Source of the DNA: an uncultured Dechloromonas sp.
GTDB taxonomy: Bacteria > Pseudomonadota > Gammaproteobacteria > Burkholderiales > Rhodocyclaceae
Assembly: GCA_946477505.1 (NCBI GenBank)
Contig: CAMKYP010000074.1
Coordinates: 1 to 12,397, forward strand
DNA length: 12,397 nt
Direction: 5' to 3'
The position numbers were made by a program, and so were the translations under genes. Of the stretch, positions 1 through 7,061 are shown one piece after another (position 1 is the stretch's first letter; every line of letters starts with the position of its first letter). The notes beneath the pieces are model-generated. The model ran no database searches, had not been told where the DNA came from, and worked only from the letters and a program-made list of their open reading frames with translations.

Positions 1-8
1 CTCACCGC

Positions 9-353
9 CTACTGCTCCAGCCAGCCCTTCGCCTCATCGGCGTTGTCGAAGACCTCGACATCGGCATTGACGAAGGTCTGCGATATCCAGGCGCTCCAGG
101 TTACCCACTGGCTGTCGGTCACCACGGCGATGCGCTTGAAATCATTGGCGTGCGCCCGCGAGAACTTGACCTCTTCCCAGGCCACATCCAGGGTCAGGCC
201 GGCCATCTGGGTCAGGTCGAAGTACAGGTCGACCGGCCCCTCGAACCTGACCTTGAAATTGACGACCTCCTCGAACTCCTTGTAATCGGCCAGTGTGAAC
301 TCGCCGAAGACGGAGACATTGACACGGTTGGCCTGGTGGTCGATGACGATCAT
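9..353 (-). CDS. SpoIIAA/STAS-like small protein
   Basis: This 114-residue soluble protein looks like the SpoIIAA-like (STAS-fold) family often found as lone genes in proteobacteria. It opens with an amphipathic beta strand (MIVIDHQANRVNVSVFGEF). Next come a helix rich in Asp/Glu (residues about 20-30), a strand 'VDLYFDLTQMAG' near 41-52, a 'KRIAVVTD' strand near 73-80, and a C-terminal helix 'ADEAKGWLEQ'. This alternating pattern is typical of the fold. There is no signal peptide and no membrane segment. The ATG at 353 is supported by GAGGAG on the minus strand (bases 361-366), 7 bases upstream. No anti-sigma factor or kinase partner is visible nearby, so a partner-switching role is not shown. 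In this family the function is generally unknown; some members are thought to bind lipid-like ligands. The family call is fairly secure and the function is open. Confidence 0.8.
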   Translation of the reverse strand: MIVIDHQANRVNVSVFGEFTLADYKEFEEVVNFKVRFEGPVDLYFDLTQMAGLTLDVAWEEVKFSRAHANDFKRIAVVTDSQWVTWSAWISQTFVNADVEVFDNADEAKGWLEQ

Positions 354-582
354 TTTTATGCTCCTCGCAGTCTTTGTGATTCCAGTTTAACCCGGAATGC
401 CCTGTCTTGCGGTCCTTTCCGGAAAAGCCGGCGGCCTCGCCGAGGCGGCGACTCTTCGCTCCGCCCTGAGCGACGATCCGGTTTTTCCGATACTTTTCGC
501 CGACCGGAAGTCCACAATGAAAAAAACGCGCGCCACGGGGCAATGAGTGTCCGGACAGGCGACAAACAAAAGGAGTCTCGCA
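354..582. promoter_or_regulatory. divergent 229-base leader/promoter region with a hairpin
   Basis: This gap separates the SpoIIAA-like gene (minus) from terC (plus) and must hold promoters for both. I see no convincing sigma-70 promoter pair. Weak -10-like boxes are TAAACT on the minus strand (384-389) and GATACT on the plus strand near 500. A GC-rich hairpin can be drawn at 443-467 (AGGCGG/CCGCCCT with an inner CGA/TCG stem and a CTCT loop). The 10-base palindrome TGTCCGGACA lies at 548-557. Many TerC/Alx genes carry a manganese-sensing yybP-ykoY riboswitch, but I do not recognise its conserved loop sequences here. Treat this as an unassigned regulatory region. Confidence 0.35.
568..575 (+). 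promoter_or_regulatory. ribosome binding site that fixes the terC start
   Basis: AAAAGGAG lies 7 bases before the ATG at 583. A longer in-frame reading from GTG at 547 exists, but it has no ribosome binding site and would add 12 residues that do not look like the family's usual N-terminus. The 583 start is therefore preferred. Confidence 0.8.
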
Positions 583-1575
583 ATGGAGTCGATCGGTACC
601 TGGTGGATGTGGGTGGGATTTTTCGCCATCGTCCTCGTCATGCTCGCCATCGACCTGTTCGTTGTCGGCGGCAGCAAGCAGCATCGCGTCAGCGTGCGCG
701 AAGCCGCCACCTGGTCGCTGATCTGGGTCAGTGTCTCCATGCTCTTCGCTGGCGCCTTGTGGCTCTACCTGGATGGCACGGCAGGCCGCGAACTGGCCAA
801 CCAGAAAGCACTCGAGTACGTCACCGGCTACCTGATCGAAAAATCGCTGGCCGTGGACAACGTCTTCGTCTGGCTGATGCTGTTCAGTTTCTTCGCGATT
901 CCGCCGGAACTGCAGAAACGCGTCTTGATCCTCGGCGTTCTCGGCGCCATCGTCCTGCGCACGATCATGATCTTTGCCGGCGTCTGGCTGATCGCTCAGT
1001 TCCACTGGCTGCTCTACCTCTTCGGCGCCTTCCTGCTGATCACGGGGATCAAGATGTGGTGGTTCGCCGACGAGAAACCCGATCTGGCGAACAATCCGCT
1101 GATCAACTGGATACGCCGCCACGTCAAGGTAACCGACCAATTGCATGGCGAAAGTTTCTTCATCAAGCGGCCTGAAGCTGGCACGCTGGTCCGCTACGCC
1201 ACGCCGCTCTTCCTGGTCCTCGTACTGGTCGAGTTTTCCGACGTGATCTTCGCCGTCGACTCGATCCCGGCCATTTTTGCCATCACCACCGACCCGTTCA
1301 TCGTCCTCACATCCAACATCTTCGCCATCCTCGGCCTGCGTGCCATGTACTTCCTGCTGGCCGACATGGCCGACCGCTTCTCGCTGCTCAAGTACGGACT
1401 GGCTATCGTGCTGATCTTCATCGGCACCAAGATGCTGCTTATCGATGTCGTCAAGATTCCGGTACTCCTCTCGCTGGGCATCGTCGCCGGCATCATCGCG
1501 ACCTCCGTTGCACTGTCGCTGCGCCGCAGCAGTGCTCCGGTTCCCAACCCAAAGCTGGGAAAGGAAATGCCATGA
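583..1575 (+). CDS. TerC/Alx family integral membrane protein
   Basis: This 330-residue polytopic inner-membrane protein belongs to the TerC family (Alx/YgjT-like members). Family members are linked to manganese export, to metal loading of secreted proteins, or to tellurite resistance. The family's acidic motifs in membrane segments are present: EKSLAVDNVFVW at 86-97 (E86, D92) and VEFSDVIFAVDSIPA at 216-230 (E217, D220, D226). Further signs are D24 in the first segment and GGSKQHRVS after it, which is typical of Alx-type proteins. About eight to nine hydrophobic segments are visible. There is a hydrophilic loop at about 161-205, and the C-terminus is short and basic. The length matches the family. 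The stop codon overlaps the start of the next gene (ATGA), so the two are probably translationally coupled. Metal specificity cannot be read from the sequence; manganese is inferred from characterised relatives. Confidence 0.93.
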   Translation: MESIGTWWMWVGFFAIVLVMLAIDLFVVGGSKQHRVSVREAATWSLIWVSVSMLFAGALWLYLDGTAGRELANQKALEYVTGYLIEKSLAVDNVFVWLMLFSFFAIPPELQKRVLILGVLGAIVLRTIMIFAGVWLIAQFHWLLYLFGAFLLITGIKMWWFADEKPDLANNPLINWIRRHVKVTDQLHGESFFIKRPEAGTLVRYATPLFLVLVLVEFSDVIFAVDSIPAIFAITTDPFIVLTSNIFAILGLRAMYFLLADMADRFSLLKYGLAIVLIFIGTKMLLIDVVKIPVLLSLGIVAGIIATSVALSLRRSSAPVPNPKLGKEMP

Positions 1576-1850
1576 TTCCACTGACCTACCCCACCAACCT
1601 TCTGTCGGCATACGCGCTACGCCCCGGGAATTTGCTGCGTGAGGTCGCGCCCCGACAGGATCGCGTACCGCAGGATCAGCGCGTCGACCTGCCGGAAATC
1701 CAGGAATCCTTTCGCGTCAGTTTCAGTGATGAAGCGCGTGCCTACGAAGCGAATGGCCTCGGTAACGAGCAATATCGGCCGGTACCGGCCGACGCGAACC
1801 CGCAAATCGCGCAAAAACTGCGTGCCTACGAAGTAGTCGCCGGCCTGTAG
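1572..1850 (+). CDS. hypothetical 92-residue protein coupled to terC
   Basis: I do not recognise this protein. It begins at ATG 1572 inside the last codons of terC (ATGA overlap), which suggests translational coupling; there is no separate ribosome binding site. It is hydrophilic, has no cysteine, signal peptide or membrane segment, and is rich in Arg, Glu, Gln, Pro and Ala. It holds two similar 'R-A-Y-E' stretches, DEARAYEAN near 53-61 and KLRAYEVV near 82-89, which may be short helices flanking a Pro-rich linker. The closing residues AYEVVAGL look like a defined C-terminus, not random coding. The opposite strand over part of this stretch is also open, but its codon pattern is less convincing. 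Overlap with terC is the main evidence that it is real. Confidence 0.65.
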   Translation: MIPLTYPTNLLSAYALRPGNLLREVAPRQDRVPQDQRVDLPEIQESFRVSFSDEARAYEANGLGNEQYRPVPADANPQIAQKLRAYEVVAGL

Positions 1851-1868
1851 TCGGCAATCCCGACGATC

Positions 1869-2720
1869 TCAGTCGCCTTCCGCCGGATTGGCCCGCGAAA
1901 AATGCGTTGCAGCCACGCCGGAAGCGACGATCAGCCCGATCGCCAACCACGACGAGGCAGCCATGACCTCGCCCCAGATCAGCATGCCGAACAGGCTGGA
2001 GAAGATCACCGTACTGTAGGCCAGCGCAGCCGACATCAGTGTCTTGCCACGCGAATAGGCGCGGGTCATCGCCAGTTGAGCAGCGGTCGCGAAGCAGGCG
2101 ACCCCGAGGAGGAACAGGCCGCTGCGCAGGTCCATCGGATGGATTTCGCTAAACAGCAGCCACACCCCGGCCCCGATTGACGACACCAGTGAAAAATAGA
2201 ATACCGTGCGCGTCTCCGGCTCACCTCGCGCCCCCAGTTCACGCACGCTGAAATAGGCCATGCCGGCCAGCACGCCGGAACCGAGGCCGATCAGCCCGCC
2301 CGTCAGCTGGTCGGCATGGAATGTGGGCTTGAGCAGCAGGACGACCCCGACCAGGCCAAGCATCAAGGACGCAAGAATGCCCTTGCGCATCCGCATGCCG
2401 GCAAATCCCAGATAGAGGGCAAGGAAAATCGCCGAGGTGTAGTTCAGCGTGACCGCCGTGGCCAATGGCAACAAGGTGATGGCATAAAAATACGAGAACA
2501 ACGCCGAGAAACCGACCGCGCCGCGTGTCACCTGCCAGCGCCAGTGCGCCGTCTTCAGCGATACGCCGCGCAGGCGGACCAGTCCGAACATCAGGATCAG
2601 CGAAATGAAGCTGCGCCAGAAGGTGATCTCGACCGCCGAATGCGTCGCGGCGGCCAGCTTGACGCAGACGCCCATGCAGGCGAACAGGAAGCTGGCGGCG
2701 ATCATCCACAGGGCTTGCAT
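1869..2720 (-). CDS. EamA/DMT-superfamily transporter
   Basis: This 283-residue inner-membrane protein has about ten hydrophobic segments in two EamA repeats, as in the drug/metabolite transporter superfamily. Repeat 1 includes FWRSFISLILMFGLVRLRG near 34-52 and LPLATAVTLNYTSAIFLAL near 84-102, a very typical DMT stretch. Repeat 2 includes AAQLAMTRAYSRGKT near 212-226 and AALAYSTVIFSSLFGMLIWGE near 231-251. Family members export or import small metabolites, drugs or S-adenosylmethionine; the substrate cannot be assigned here. The ATG at 2720 is followed at once by a membrane segment, as expected, but its ribosome binding site is poor. An intrinsic terminator of the upstream gene lies 16-50 bases before the start, so its own promoter is not obvious. 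Its 3' end faces the terC-linked small gene across 18 bases that hold only a weak 5-bp stem. Confidence 0.9.
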   Translation of the reverse strand: MQALWMIAASFLFACMGVCVKLAAATHSAVEITFWRSFISLILMFGLVRLRGVSLKTAHWRWQVTRGAVGFSALFSYFYAITLLPLATAVTLNYTSAIFLALYLGFAGMRMRKGILASLMLGLVGVVLLLKPTFHADQLTGGLIGLGSGVLAGMAYFSVRELGARGEPETRTVFYFSLVSSIGAGVWLLFSEIHPMDLRSGLFLLGVACFATAAQLAMTRAYSRGKTLMSAALAYSTVIFSSLFGMLIWGEVMAASSWLAIGLIVASGVAATHFSRANPAEGD

Positions 2721-2734
2721 GCGGCGGAACTCGA

Positions 2735-2770
2735 AAATGAAAAAGGGCGCCGGATTTTATCCCGACGCCC
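2735..2770 (-). terminator. intrinsic terminator after the Rieske oxygenase gene
   Basis: On the plus strand GGGCGCCGG (2745-2753) pairs with CCGACGCCC (2762-2770) with one C/A mismatch, leaving an 8-base loop. Read on the minus strand the hairpin is followed directly by TTTTTCATTTT, a usable U-tract. It sits 35 bases after the Rieske stop codon and just upstream of the EamA gene start. Confidence 0.75.
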
Positions 2771-2804
2771 TGCTTCGGCGCTGCGCGGAATCAGCGCGCT
2801 TCGC

Positions 2805-3941
2805 TTATCTGGCTTCGATATCCTTCTGCATGATCCGGCGATAGAACTCGTGAAAATGCTGCATGCCGTCCTCCATCGGGCTCTGGTACGGCCCGACTTC
2901 GTTGCGCCCTTCGGCCAGCAGTGCCTTGCGGCCGCGGTCCATGCGCTCGCCGATGTCGTCGTCCTCGATCGCCGTCTCCATATAAGCGGCACGCTCAGCT
3001 TCGATGAACTCGCGTTCGAAATCGACGATTTCCTCGGGGTAGTAGAACTCGACGACGTTCATCGTCTTGTCCGGCCCCATCGGCAGCAGCGTCGACACGA
3101 CCAGCACGTGCGGATACCACTCGACCATGATGTTCGGGTAGTAGGTCAGCCAGATGGCGCCCTGCGGCGGCGTCTCGCCCCGGTCGCCGTAGTATTCGCG
3201 AACGACCTTCTGCCAACGGTTGTAGACGGCGGACGACGAGTCCTTCATGAGCGAGGTAATGCCGACCTTCTGAACGGAATACCAGTCACCGAACTGCCAG
3301 GTCAGGTCGTCGCAGGTGACGAAATTACCCAGCCCCGGATGGTAGGGCACGACATGGTAGTCCTCCAGATAGACCTCGATGAAGGTCTTCCAGTTGTAGT
3401 TGCACTCGTGCATCTCGACGTGGTCGAGCTTGTAGCCCGTGAAATCGAGGTCGCGAGTGACGTTCATCCCGCCCAGGTCGGCATTGGCCGAGCGCGGCCC
3501 CTTGAACAGCAGGCCGTTCCAGTTTTCCAGCTTTGCCTTGTTAAGATTCAGGCAGGGATTCTGCGGAAAGTGCGGTGCGCCGATCAGCTCGCCACCCTGT
3601 TCATAGGTCCAGCGGTGGATCGGGCAGACGATCGGCCCGTTCAGCTTGCCGGCGCCCTGCAGCATGATCGCCTGCCGATGGCGACAGACGTTGGACATCT
3701 GCCAGATGCCGGCATTCTTGCCCTCGCTGCCGCCGTTGAGCAGCATCTGGCCGTGATCCTTCCACTCCAGGGAACGGTAATCACCCGCGTCCGGCACCAT
3801 CAACTGGTGGCCGACGTAGCCAGGACCGGCATCGAAGATGAGCTTCTTCTCCAGCTCATGAATCGATTGATCGAAGTACCAGTCCACCGGCAGTTGCGAA
3901 ACTGCGGGGGCCAAACGGGACAGATTCGCCACGTCAGACAT
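2805..3941 (-). CDS. Rieske non-heme iron oxygenase, alpha subunit
   Basis: This 378-residue protein has the ring-hydroxylating oxygenase alpha-subunit layout. The N-terminal Rieske domain has C86-R-H88 and C106-P-I-H109, the 2Fe-2S ligands. The catalytic domain has NWKTFIEVYLEDYHVVPYH (183-201), giving iron ligands H196 and H201. The third ligand is probably an Asp in the IEDDDIGERMDRG stretch near 325-337. Such enzymes hydroxylate or demethylate substrates at a mononuclear iron, fed by a ferredoxin and reductase. No reductase, ferredoxin or beta subunit is encoded nearby, so electrons must come from elsewhere. I chose ATG 3941 because GGAG (minus strand, 3948-3951) lies 6 bases upstream. 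The longer reading from 3989 would start upstream of the likely -10 box. It is divergent from xseB-ispA-dxs. The substrate is unknown. Confidence 0.9.
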   Translation of the reverse strand: MSDVANLSRLAPAVSQLPVDWYFDQSIHELEKKLIFDAGPGYVGHQLMVPDAGDYRSLEWKDHGQMLLNGGSEGKNAGIWQMSNVCRHRQAIMLQGAGKLNGPIVCPIHRWTYEQGGELIGAPHFPQNPCLNLNKAKLENWNGLLFKGPRSANADLGGMNVTRDLDFTGYKLDHVEMHECNYNWKTFIEVYLEDYHVVPYHPGLGNFVTCDDLTWQFGDWYSVQKVGITSLMKDSSSAVYNRWQKVVREYYGDRGETPPQGAIWLTYYPNIMVEWYPHVLVVSTLLPMGPDKTMNVVEFYYPEEIVDFEREFIEAERAAYMETAIEDDDIGERMDRGRKALLAEGRNEVGPYQSPMEDGMQHFHEFYRRIMQKDIEAR

Positions 3942-3970
3942 TCCACGCTCCAGCGGGTTGAAAAAACAGG

Positions 3971-3976
3971 ATTTTA
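3971..3976 (-). promoter_or_regulatory. -10 box for the Rieske oxygenase gene
   Basis: TAAAAT on the minus strand matches the sigma-70 -10 box at 5 of 6 positions. The -35 (TTCAGG, 17 bases further upstream) is poor. Transcription would start near 3964, giving a short leader that contains the ribosome binding site, consistent with the start at 3941. Confidence 0.45.
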
Positions 3977-3989
3977 CCCCGCCCCGCAT

Positions 3990-4019
3990 TTGACCTGAAG
4001 CCCCTGGATGGAGTATTTT
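3990..4019 (+). promoter_or_regulatory. candidate sigma-70 promoter for xseB-ispA-dxs-folE2
   Basis: TTGACC (3990-3995) and TATTTT (4014-4019) are separated by 18 bases. Transcription would begin near 4026, about 20 bases before xseB. It overlaps the region driving the divergent Rieske gene, so the two could be co-regulated. The match is reasonable but unverified. Confidence 0.5.
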
Positions 4020-4045
4020 CGCGTGTTTCCCCGAACCCCACTGAC

Positions 4046-4285
4046 ATGGATCAAACCCCCATCGCCGACATGAAATTCGAGATGGCCCTCGCCGAACTCG
4101 AAGACATCGTCTCCAGCATGGAAGGCGGCAAGCTCGAACTCGAAGCTTCCATCGCCGCCTACAAGCGCGGCATGGAACTGATGAAGCACTGCCAGGCCCA
4201 GCTTGCCGATGCCGAGGAACAGGTCCGCGTACTCGAAAACGGGGAATTCAAGACAGTCGATAGAAATACGCTGGAGGCCCAGTGA
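4046..4285 (+). CDS. xseB: exodeoxyribonuclease VII small subunit
   Basis: This 79-residue protein is the small subunit of exonuclease VII, which with XseA degrades single-stranded DNA in the cytoplasm. It shows the family signature: a helical hairpin starting KFEMALAELEDIVSSMEGG (10-28), then LELEASIAAYKRGMELMKHCQAQL (30-53), and a final helix AEEQVRVLENG. The length is normal for XseB. It is the first gene of the operon, and its stop overlaps the GTG of ispA (GTGA), so the two are coupled. The xseB-ispA-dxs order is common in proteobacteria, although exonuclease VII has no direct role in isoprenoid synthesis. No clear ribosome binding site precedes ATG 4046; the start is chosen by homology of the N-terminus. 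The large subunit is not in this window. Confidence 0.95.
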   Translation: MDQTPIADMKFEMALAELEDIVSSMEGGKLELEASIAAYKRGMELMKHCQAQLADAEEQVRVLENGEFKTVDRNTLEAQ

Positions 4286-5175
4286 GCACCCTGCCCTTCA
4301 CCGAATGGATGGCCGTCACTCAGGACCGTGCCGAAACCGCGCTCGGCCGCTTCCTGCCGTCCGGCGACAGCATCCCGGCCCGCCTGCATGAAGCGATGCG
4401 CTACGCCACGCTCGGCGGCGGCAAGCGCGTCCGCCCGCTGCTCGCCCACGCCGCCGGCGAGCTGACCGGCGCCACGCCGGAAGCGCTTGATGTGGTGGGC
4501 TGCGCCGTCGAGATGATCCACGCCTATTCGCTGGTGCACGACGACCTGCCGTGCATGGATGACGATGTGCTGCGCCGCGGCCGCCCGACCTGCCATGTCG
4601 AATTCGACGAAGCGACCGCCCTGCTGGTCGGCGACAGCCTGCAGACCATGGCCTTCGAACTGCTGGCCAGCCAGCCCCTCGGCGAGCCGAAGCAGCAGCT
4701 CGAAATGATCGCCTTGCTCGCCCACGCCAGCGGTTCGCGCGGCATGGCCGGCGGCCAGGCCATCGACCTCGCCTCGGTCGGCAAGCCGCTGACCCAGCCC
4801 GAGCTGGAGTTGATGCATGCGCTGAAGACCGGCGCCCTGATCCGCGCTGCCGTGCTGCTCGGCGCCCTCGCCGGCCAACCGCTCTCCACCGACGAGCGCA
4901 GCAACCTCGACCGTTTTGCCAAGCGCGCCGGCCTGCTCTTCCAGGTTGTCGACGACATTCTCGACTGCACGGCGAGCACAGCCACATTGGGCAAGACCGC
5001 CGGCAAGGACGAGGCTGCCGACAAGCCGACCTACGTCGCCCTGCTCGGCCTGGAAAAAGCCCGCGCCTACGCCGACGAACTGCGCGCCGACGCCCGCGAC
5101 GCCCTCGCCATCTTCGGCGACCGCGCCACCCGCCTGAACCAACTGGCCGATTTCATCTGCCACCGGCAATTCTGA
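4282..5175 (+). CDS. ispA: farnesyl diphosphate synthase (type II polyprenyl synthase)
   Basis: This 297-residue cytoplasmic enzyme condenses IPP with DMAPP and then GPP to give farnesyl diphosphate (C15). That product feeds undecaprenyl phosphate, quinone side chains and possibly hopanoids. The visible motifs are GGGKRVRPLL (45-54, IPP binding) and the first Asp-rich motif DDLPCMDDD (87-95). The second Asp-rich motif is DDILD (224-228), with KPTY at 248-251. The residues just before the first motif (AYSLVH) match the E. coli IspA type, which supports a C15 product. The start is GTG 4282, overlapping the xseB stop, with CTGGAGG at 4271-4277 as a good ribosome binding site. The dxs start follows one base after its stop, so the enzymes of early and later isoprenoid synthesis are made together. 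Confidence 0.96.
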   Translation: MSTLPFTEWMAVTQDRAETALGRFLPSGDSIPARLHEAMRYATLGGGKRVRPLLAHAAGELTGATPEALDVVGCAVEMIHAYSLVHDDLPCMDDDVLRRGRPTCHVEFDEATALLVGDSLQTMAFELLASQPLGEPKQQLEMIALLAHASGSRGMAGGQAIDLASVGKPLTQPELELMHALKTGALIRAAVLLGALAGQPLSTDERSNLDRFAKRAGLLFQVVDDILDCTASTATLGKTAGKDEAADKPTYVALLGLEKARAYADELRADARDALAIFGDRATRLNQLADFICHRQF

Positions 5176-5176
5176 G

Positions 5177-7042
5177 ATGCCTTACAGCCTGCTCGATACC
5201 ATCCACAGTCCGGCCGATCTGCGTCGTCTGGATCGCAAGCAACTGCCGCAACTCGCCGTTGAATTGCGCGCCTTCCTGATCGAATCCGTCTCCCAGACCG
5301 GCGGCCACCTGTCGTCCAACCTCGGCACGGTCGAGCTGACCATCGCCCTGCACGCCGTTTTCAACACCCCGGACGACCGCCTGGTGTGGGACGTCGGTCA
5401 CCAGTGCTACCCGCACAAGGTGCTCACTGGCCGCCGCGAGGGCATGGCCAAGCTGCGCATGCGCCACGGCGTCGCCGGCTTTCCGAAGCGCTGCGAAAGC
5501 CCTTACGACACCTTCGGCGTCGGCCACTCGTCAACCTCGATCTCGGCAGCCCTGGGCATGGCCCTGGCCGCCAAGCAGAAGGGCGAAGACCGCAAGGCCG
5601 TCGCCATCATTGGCGATGGCGCCATGTCGGCCGGCATGGCCTTCGAGGCGCTGAACAACGCCGGCGTCGCCGATGCCGACATGCTGGTCATCCTCAACGA
5701 CAACGAAATGTCGATCTCGCCGCCGGTCGGCGCGCTGAACAACATCCTGACCCGCCTGACTTCCAGCAAGACCTACAACGTCGCCCGCGAAGCCGGCCGC
5801 CACATGCTCGGCTTCGCACCGCCGCTGCTCGAACTGGCGCGCCGGGCCGAGGAACACGTCAAGGGCATGATCGCCCCCGGCACGCTGTTCGAGGAATTCG
5901 GCTTCCACTACTACGGCCCGATCGACGGCCACGATCTCGACGCCCTGATCCCGACGCTGGAAAACCTGAAGAAGCTGAAGGGCCCGAAGTTCCTGCATGT
6001 CATCACCAAAAAGGGCCAGGGTTACAAGCTGGCCGAGAACGACCCCATCCTCTACCACGGCGTCGGCAAGTTCGCCGCCGGCGAGGGCATCCAGTCAGCC
6101 AAAGGCCCCGGCAAACTGACCTACACCCAGGTTTTTGGCGACTGGCTGTGCGACCAGGCCAAGGCCGACTCCCGACTGGTCGGCGTCACTCCGGCCATGC
6201 GCGAAGGGTCGGGCATGGTCCGCTTCGCCAACGAACACGCTGACCGCTACTACGATGTCGGTATCGCCGAACAGCATGCCGTCACCTTCGCCGCCGGCCT
6301 CGCCTGCGAAGGCCTGAAGCCGGTCGTCGCCATCTACTCGACCTTCCTCCAGCGCGCCTACGACCAGTTGGTCCATGACGTCGCCCTGCAGAACCTGCCG
6401 GTCGTCTTTGCTGTCGACCGCGGCGGCCTGGTTGGCGCCGATGGCCCGACACACCACGGCACCTTCGACCTGTCCTACGTCACCTGCATCCCCAACATGG
6501 TGGTCATGACCCCGTCGGACGAAGCCGAGTGCCGGCGCATGCTGTCCACGGCCTATACCCTCGATTGCCCGTCCATGGTGCGCTACCCGCGCGGCAGCGG
6601 CACCGGCGCCATCCCCTCGCCCGAACTCGATACCTTGCCGCTGGGCAAGGGCGAAATTCGCCGCCAAGGCCACGGCGTCGCGCTCCTCGCTTTCGGCCCC
6701 CTGCTCGGTGCGGCACTTGCCGCTGGCGACGAACTGGATGCCACCGTAGCCAACATGCGCTTCGTCAAACCCATCGACGAAGCGCTGATTGTTGAATTGG
6801 CCGGGAACCATTCCCTGCTCGTGACCATCGAAGAGAACGCCGTGATTGGTGGTGCCGGTTCGGAAGTCGAGCGGGTACTGGCGGAAAACGGGCTGACGGT
6901 GCCGGTACTGCGCCTTGGCCTGCCCGACCGCTTCATCGACCATGGCGAACAAGGCCAGCTCCTGTCCGAGTTGGGCCTCGACAAGGAAGGCATCGTGCGC
7001 ACGATCCGTGAAAAACTCGGCGCCCGAGCCGACCAACAATAA
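5177..7042 (+). CDS. dxs: 1-deoxy-D-xylulose-5-phosphate synthase
   Basis: This 621-residue enzyme joins pyruvate and glyceraldehyde 3-phosphate to form DXP. That is the first and often rate-limiting step of the MEP isoprenoid pathway, and a precursor of thiamine and pyridoxal. Thiamine-diphosphate binding shows as GDGAMSAGMAFEALNNAG (146-163) with LNDN at 173-176. VWDVGHQCYPHK (70-81) and GHSSTSISAALG (116-127) are typical of the family. The catalytic Glu is E365 in YDVGIAEQHAV, matching the E. coli E370 region. The three-part transketolase layout is complete, and the length is that of E. coli Dxs. It starts one base after the ispA stop with only a weak CTGAG upstream, so it probably relies on translational coupling. 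FolE2 follows after 19 bases. Confidence 0.97.
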   Translation: MPYSLLDTIHSPADLRRLDRKQLPQLAVELRAFLIESVSQTGGHLSSNLGTVELTIALHAVFNTPDDRLVWDVGHQCYPHKVLTGRREGMAKLRMRHGVAGFPKRCESPYDTFGVGHSSTSISAALGMALAAKQKGEDRKAVAIIGDGAMSAGMAFEALNNAGVADADMLVILNDNEMSISPPVGALNNILTRLTSSKTYNVAREAGRHMLGFAPPLLELARRAEEHVKGMIAPGTLFEEFGFHYYGPIDGHDLDALIPTLENLKKLKGPKFLHVITKKGQGYKLAENDPILYHGVGKFAAGEGIQSAKGPGKLTYTQVFGDWLCDQAKADSRLVGVTPAMREGSGMVRFANEHADRYYDVGIAEQHAVTFAAGLACEGLKPVVAIYSTFLQRAYDQLVHDVALQNLPVVFAVDRGGLVGADGPTHHGTFDLSYVTCIPNMVVMTPSDEAECRRMLSTAYTLDCPSMVRYPRGSGTGAIPSPELDTLPLGKGEIRRQGHGVALLAFGPLLGAALAAGDELDATVANMRFVKPIDEALIVELAGNHSLLVTIEENAVIGGAGSEVERVLAENGLTVPVLRLGLPDRFIDHGEQGQLLSELGLDKEGIVRTIREKLGARADQQ

Positions 7043-7061
7043 ATTACCGAGAGAACAGCGA

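Noticed and set aside
416..425. Palindrome TTTCCGGAAA, and TGTCCGGACA at 548-557
   Set aside because: Both are 10-base palindromes with CCGG centres but different arms; not enough to call an operator without conservation data.
354..582. yybP-ykoY manganese riboswitch expected before a TerC-family gene
   Set aside because: The conserved loop sequences of that riboswitch class are not visible in the leader.
356..583. 75-codon open frame on the minus strand in the gap before terC
   Set aside because: Arg/Pro-rich, no ribosome binding site, begins inside the terC start region; more likely non-coding.
142..1611. 489-codon open frame on the minus strand across the SpoIIAA-like gene and terC
   Set aside because: It is a shadow of terC: highly Asp/Glu/Gln/Gly-rich low-complexity composition, no recognisable domain, and it runs through two well-supported genes and their regulatory gap.
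2316..3998. 560-codon open frame on the plus strand opposite the EamA and Rieske genes
   Set aside because: The minus-strand genes have clear family motifs and a terminator between them; the plus-strand translation has no recognisable domain and crosses that terminator.
4159..5169. 336-codon open frame on the minus strand opposite ispA
   Set aside because: Gly/Ala/Gln/Val-rich shadow of a GC-rich gene; ispA on the other strand has both Asp-rich motifs.
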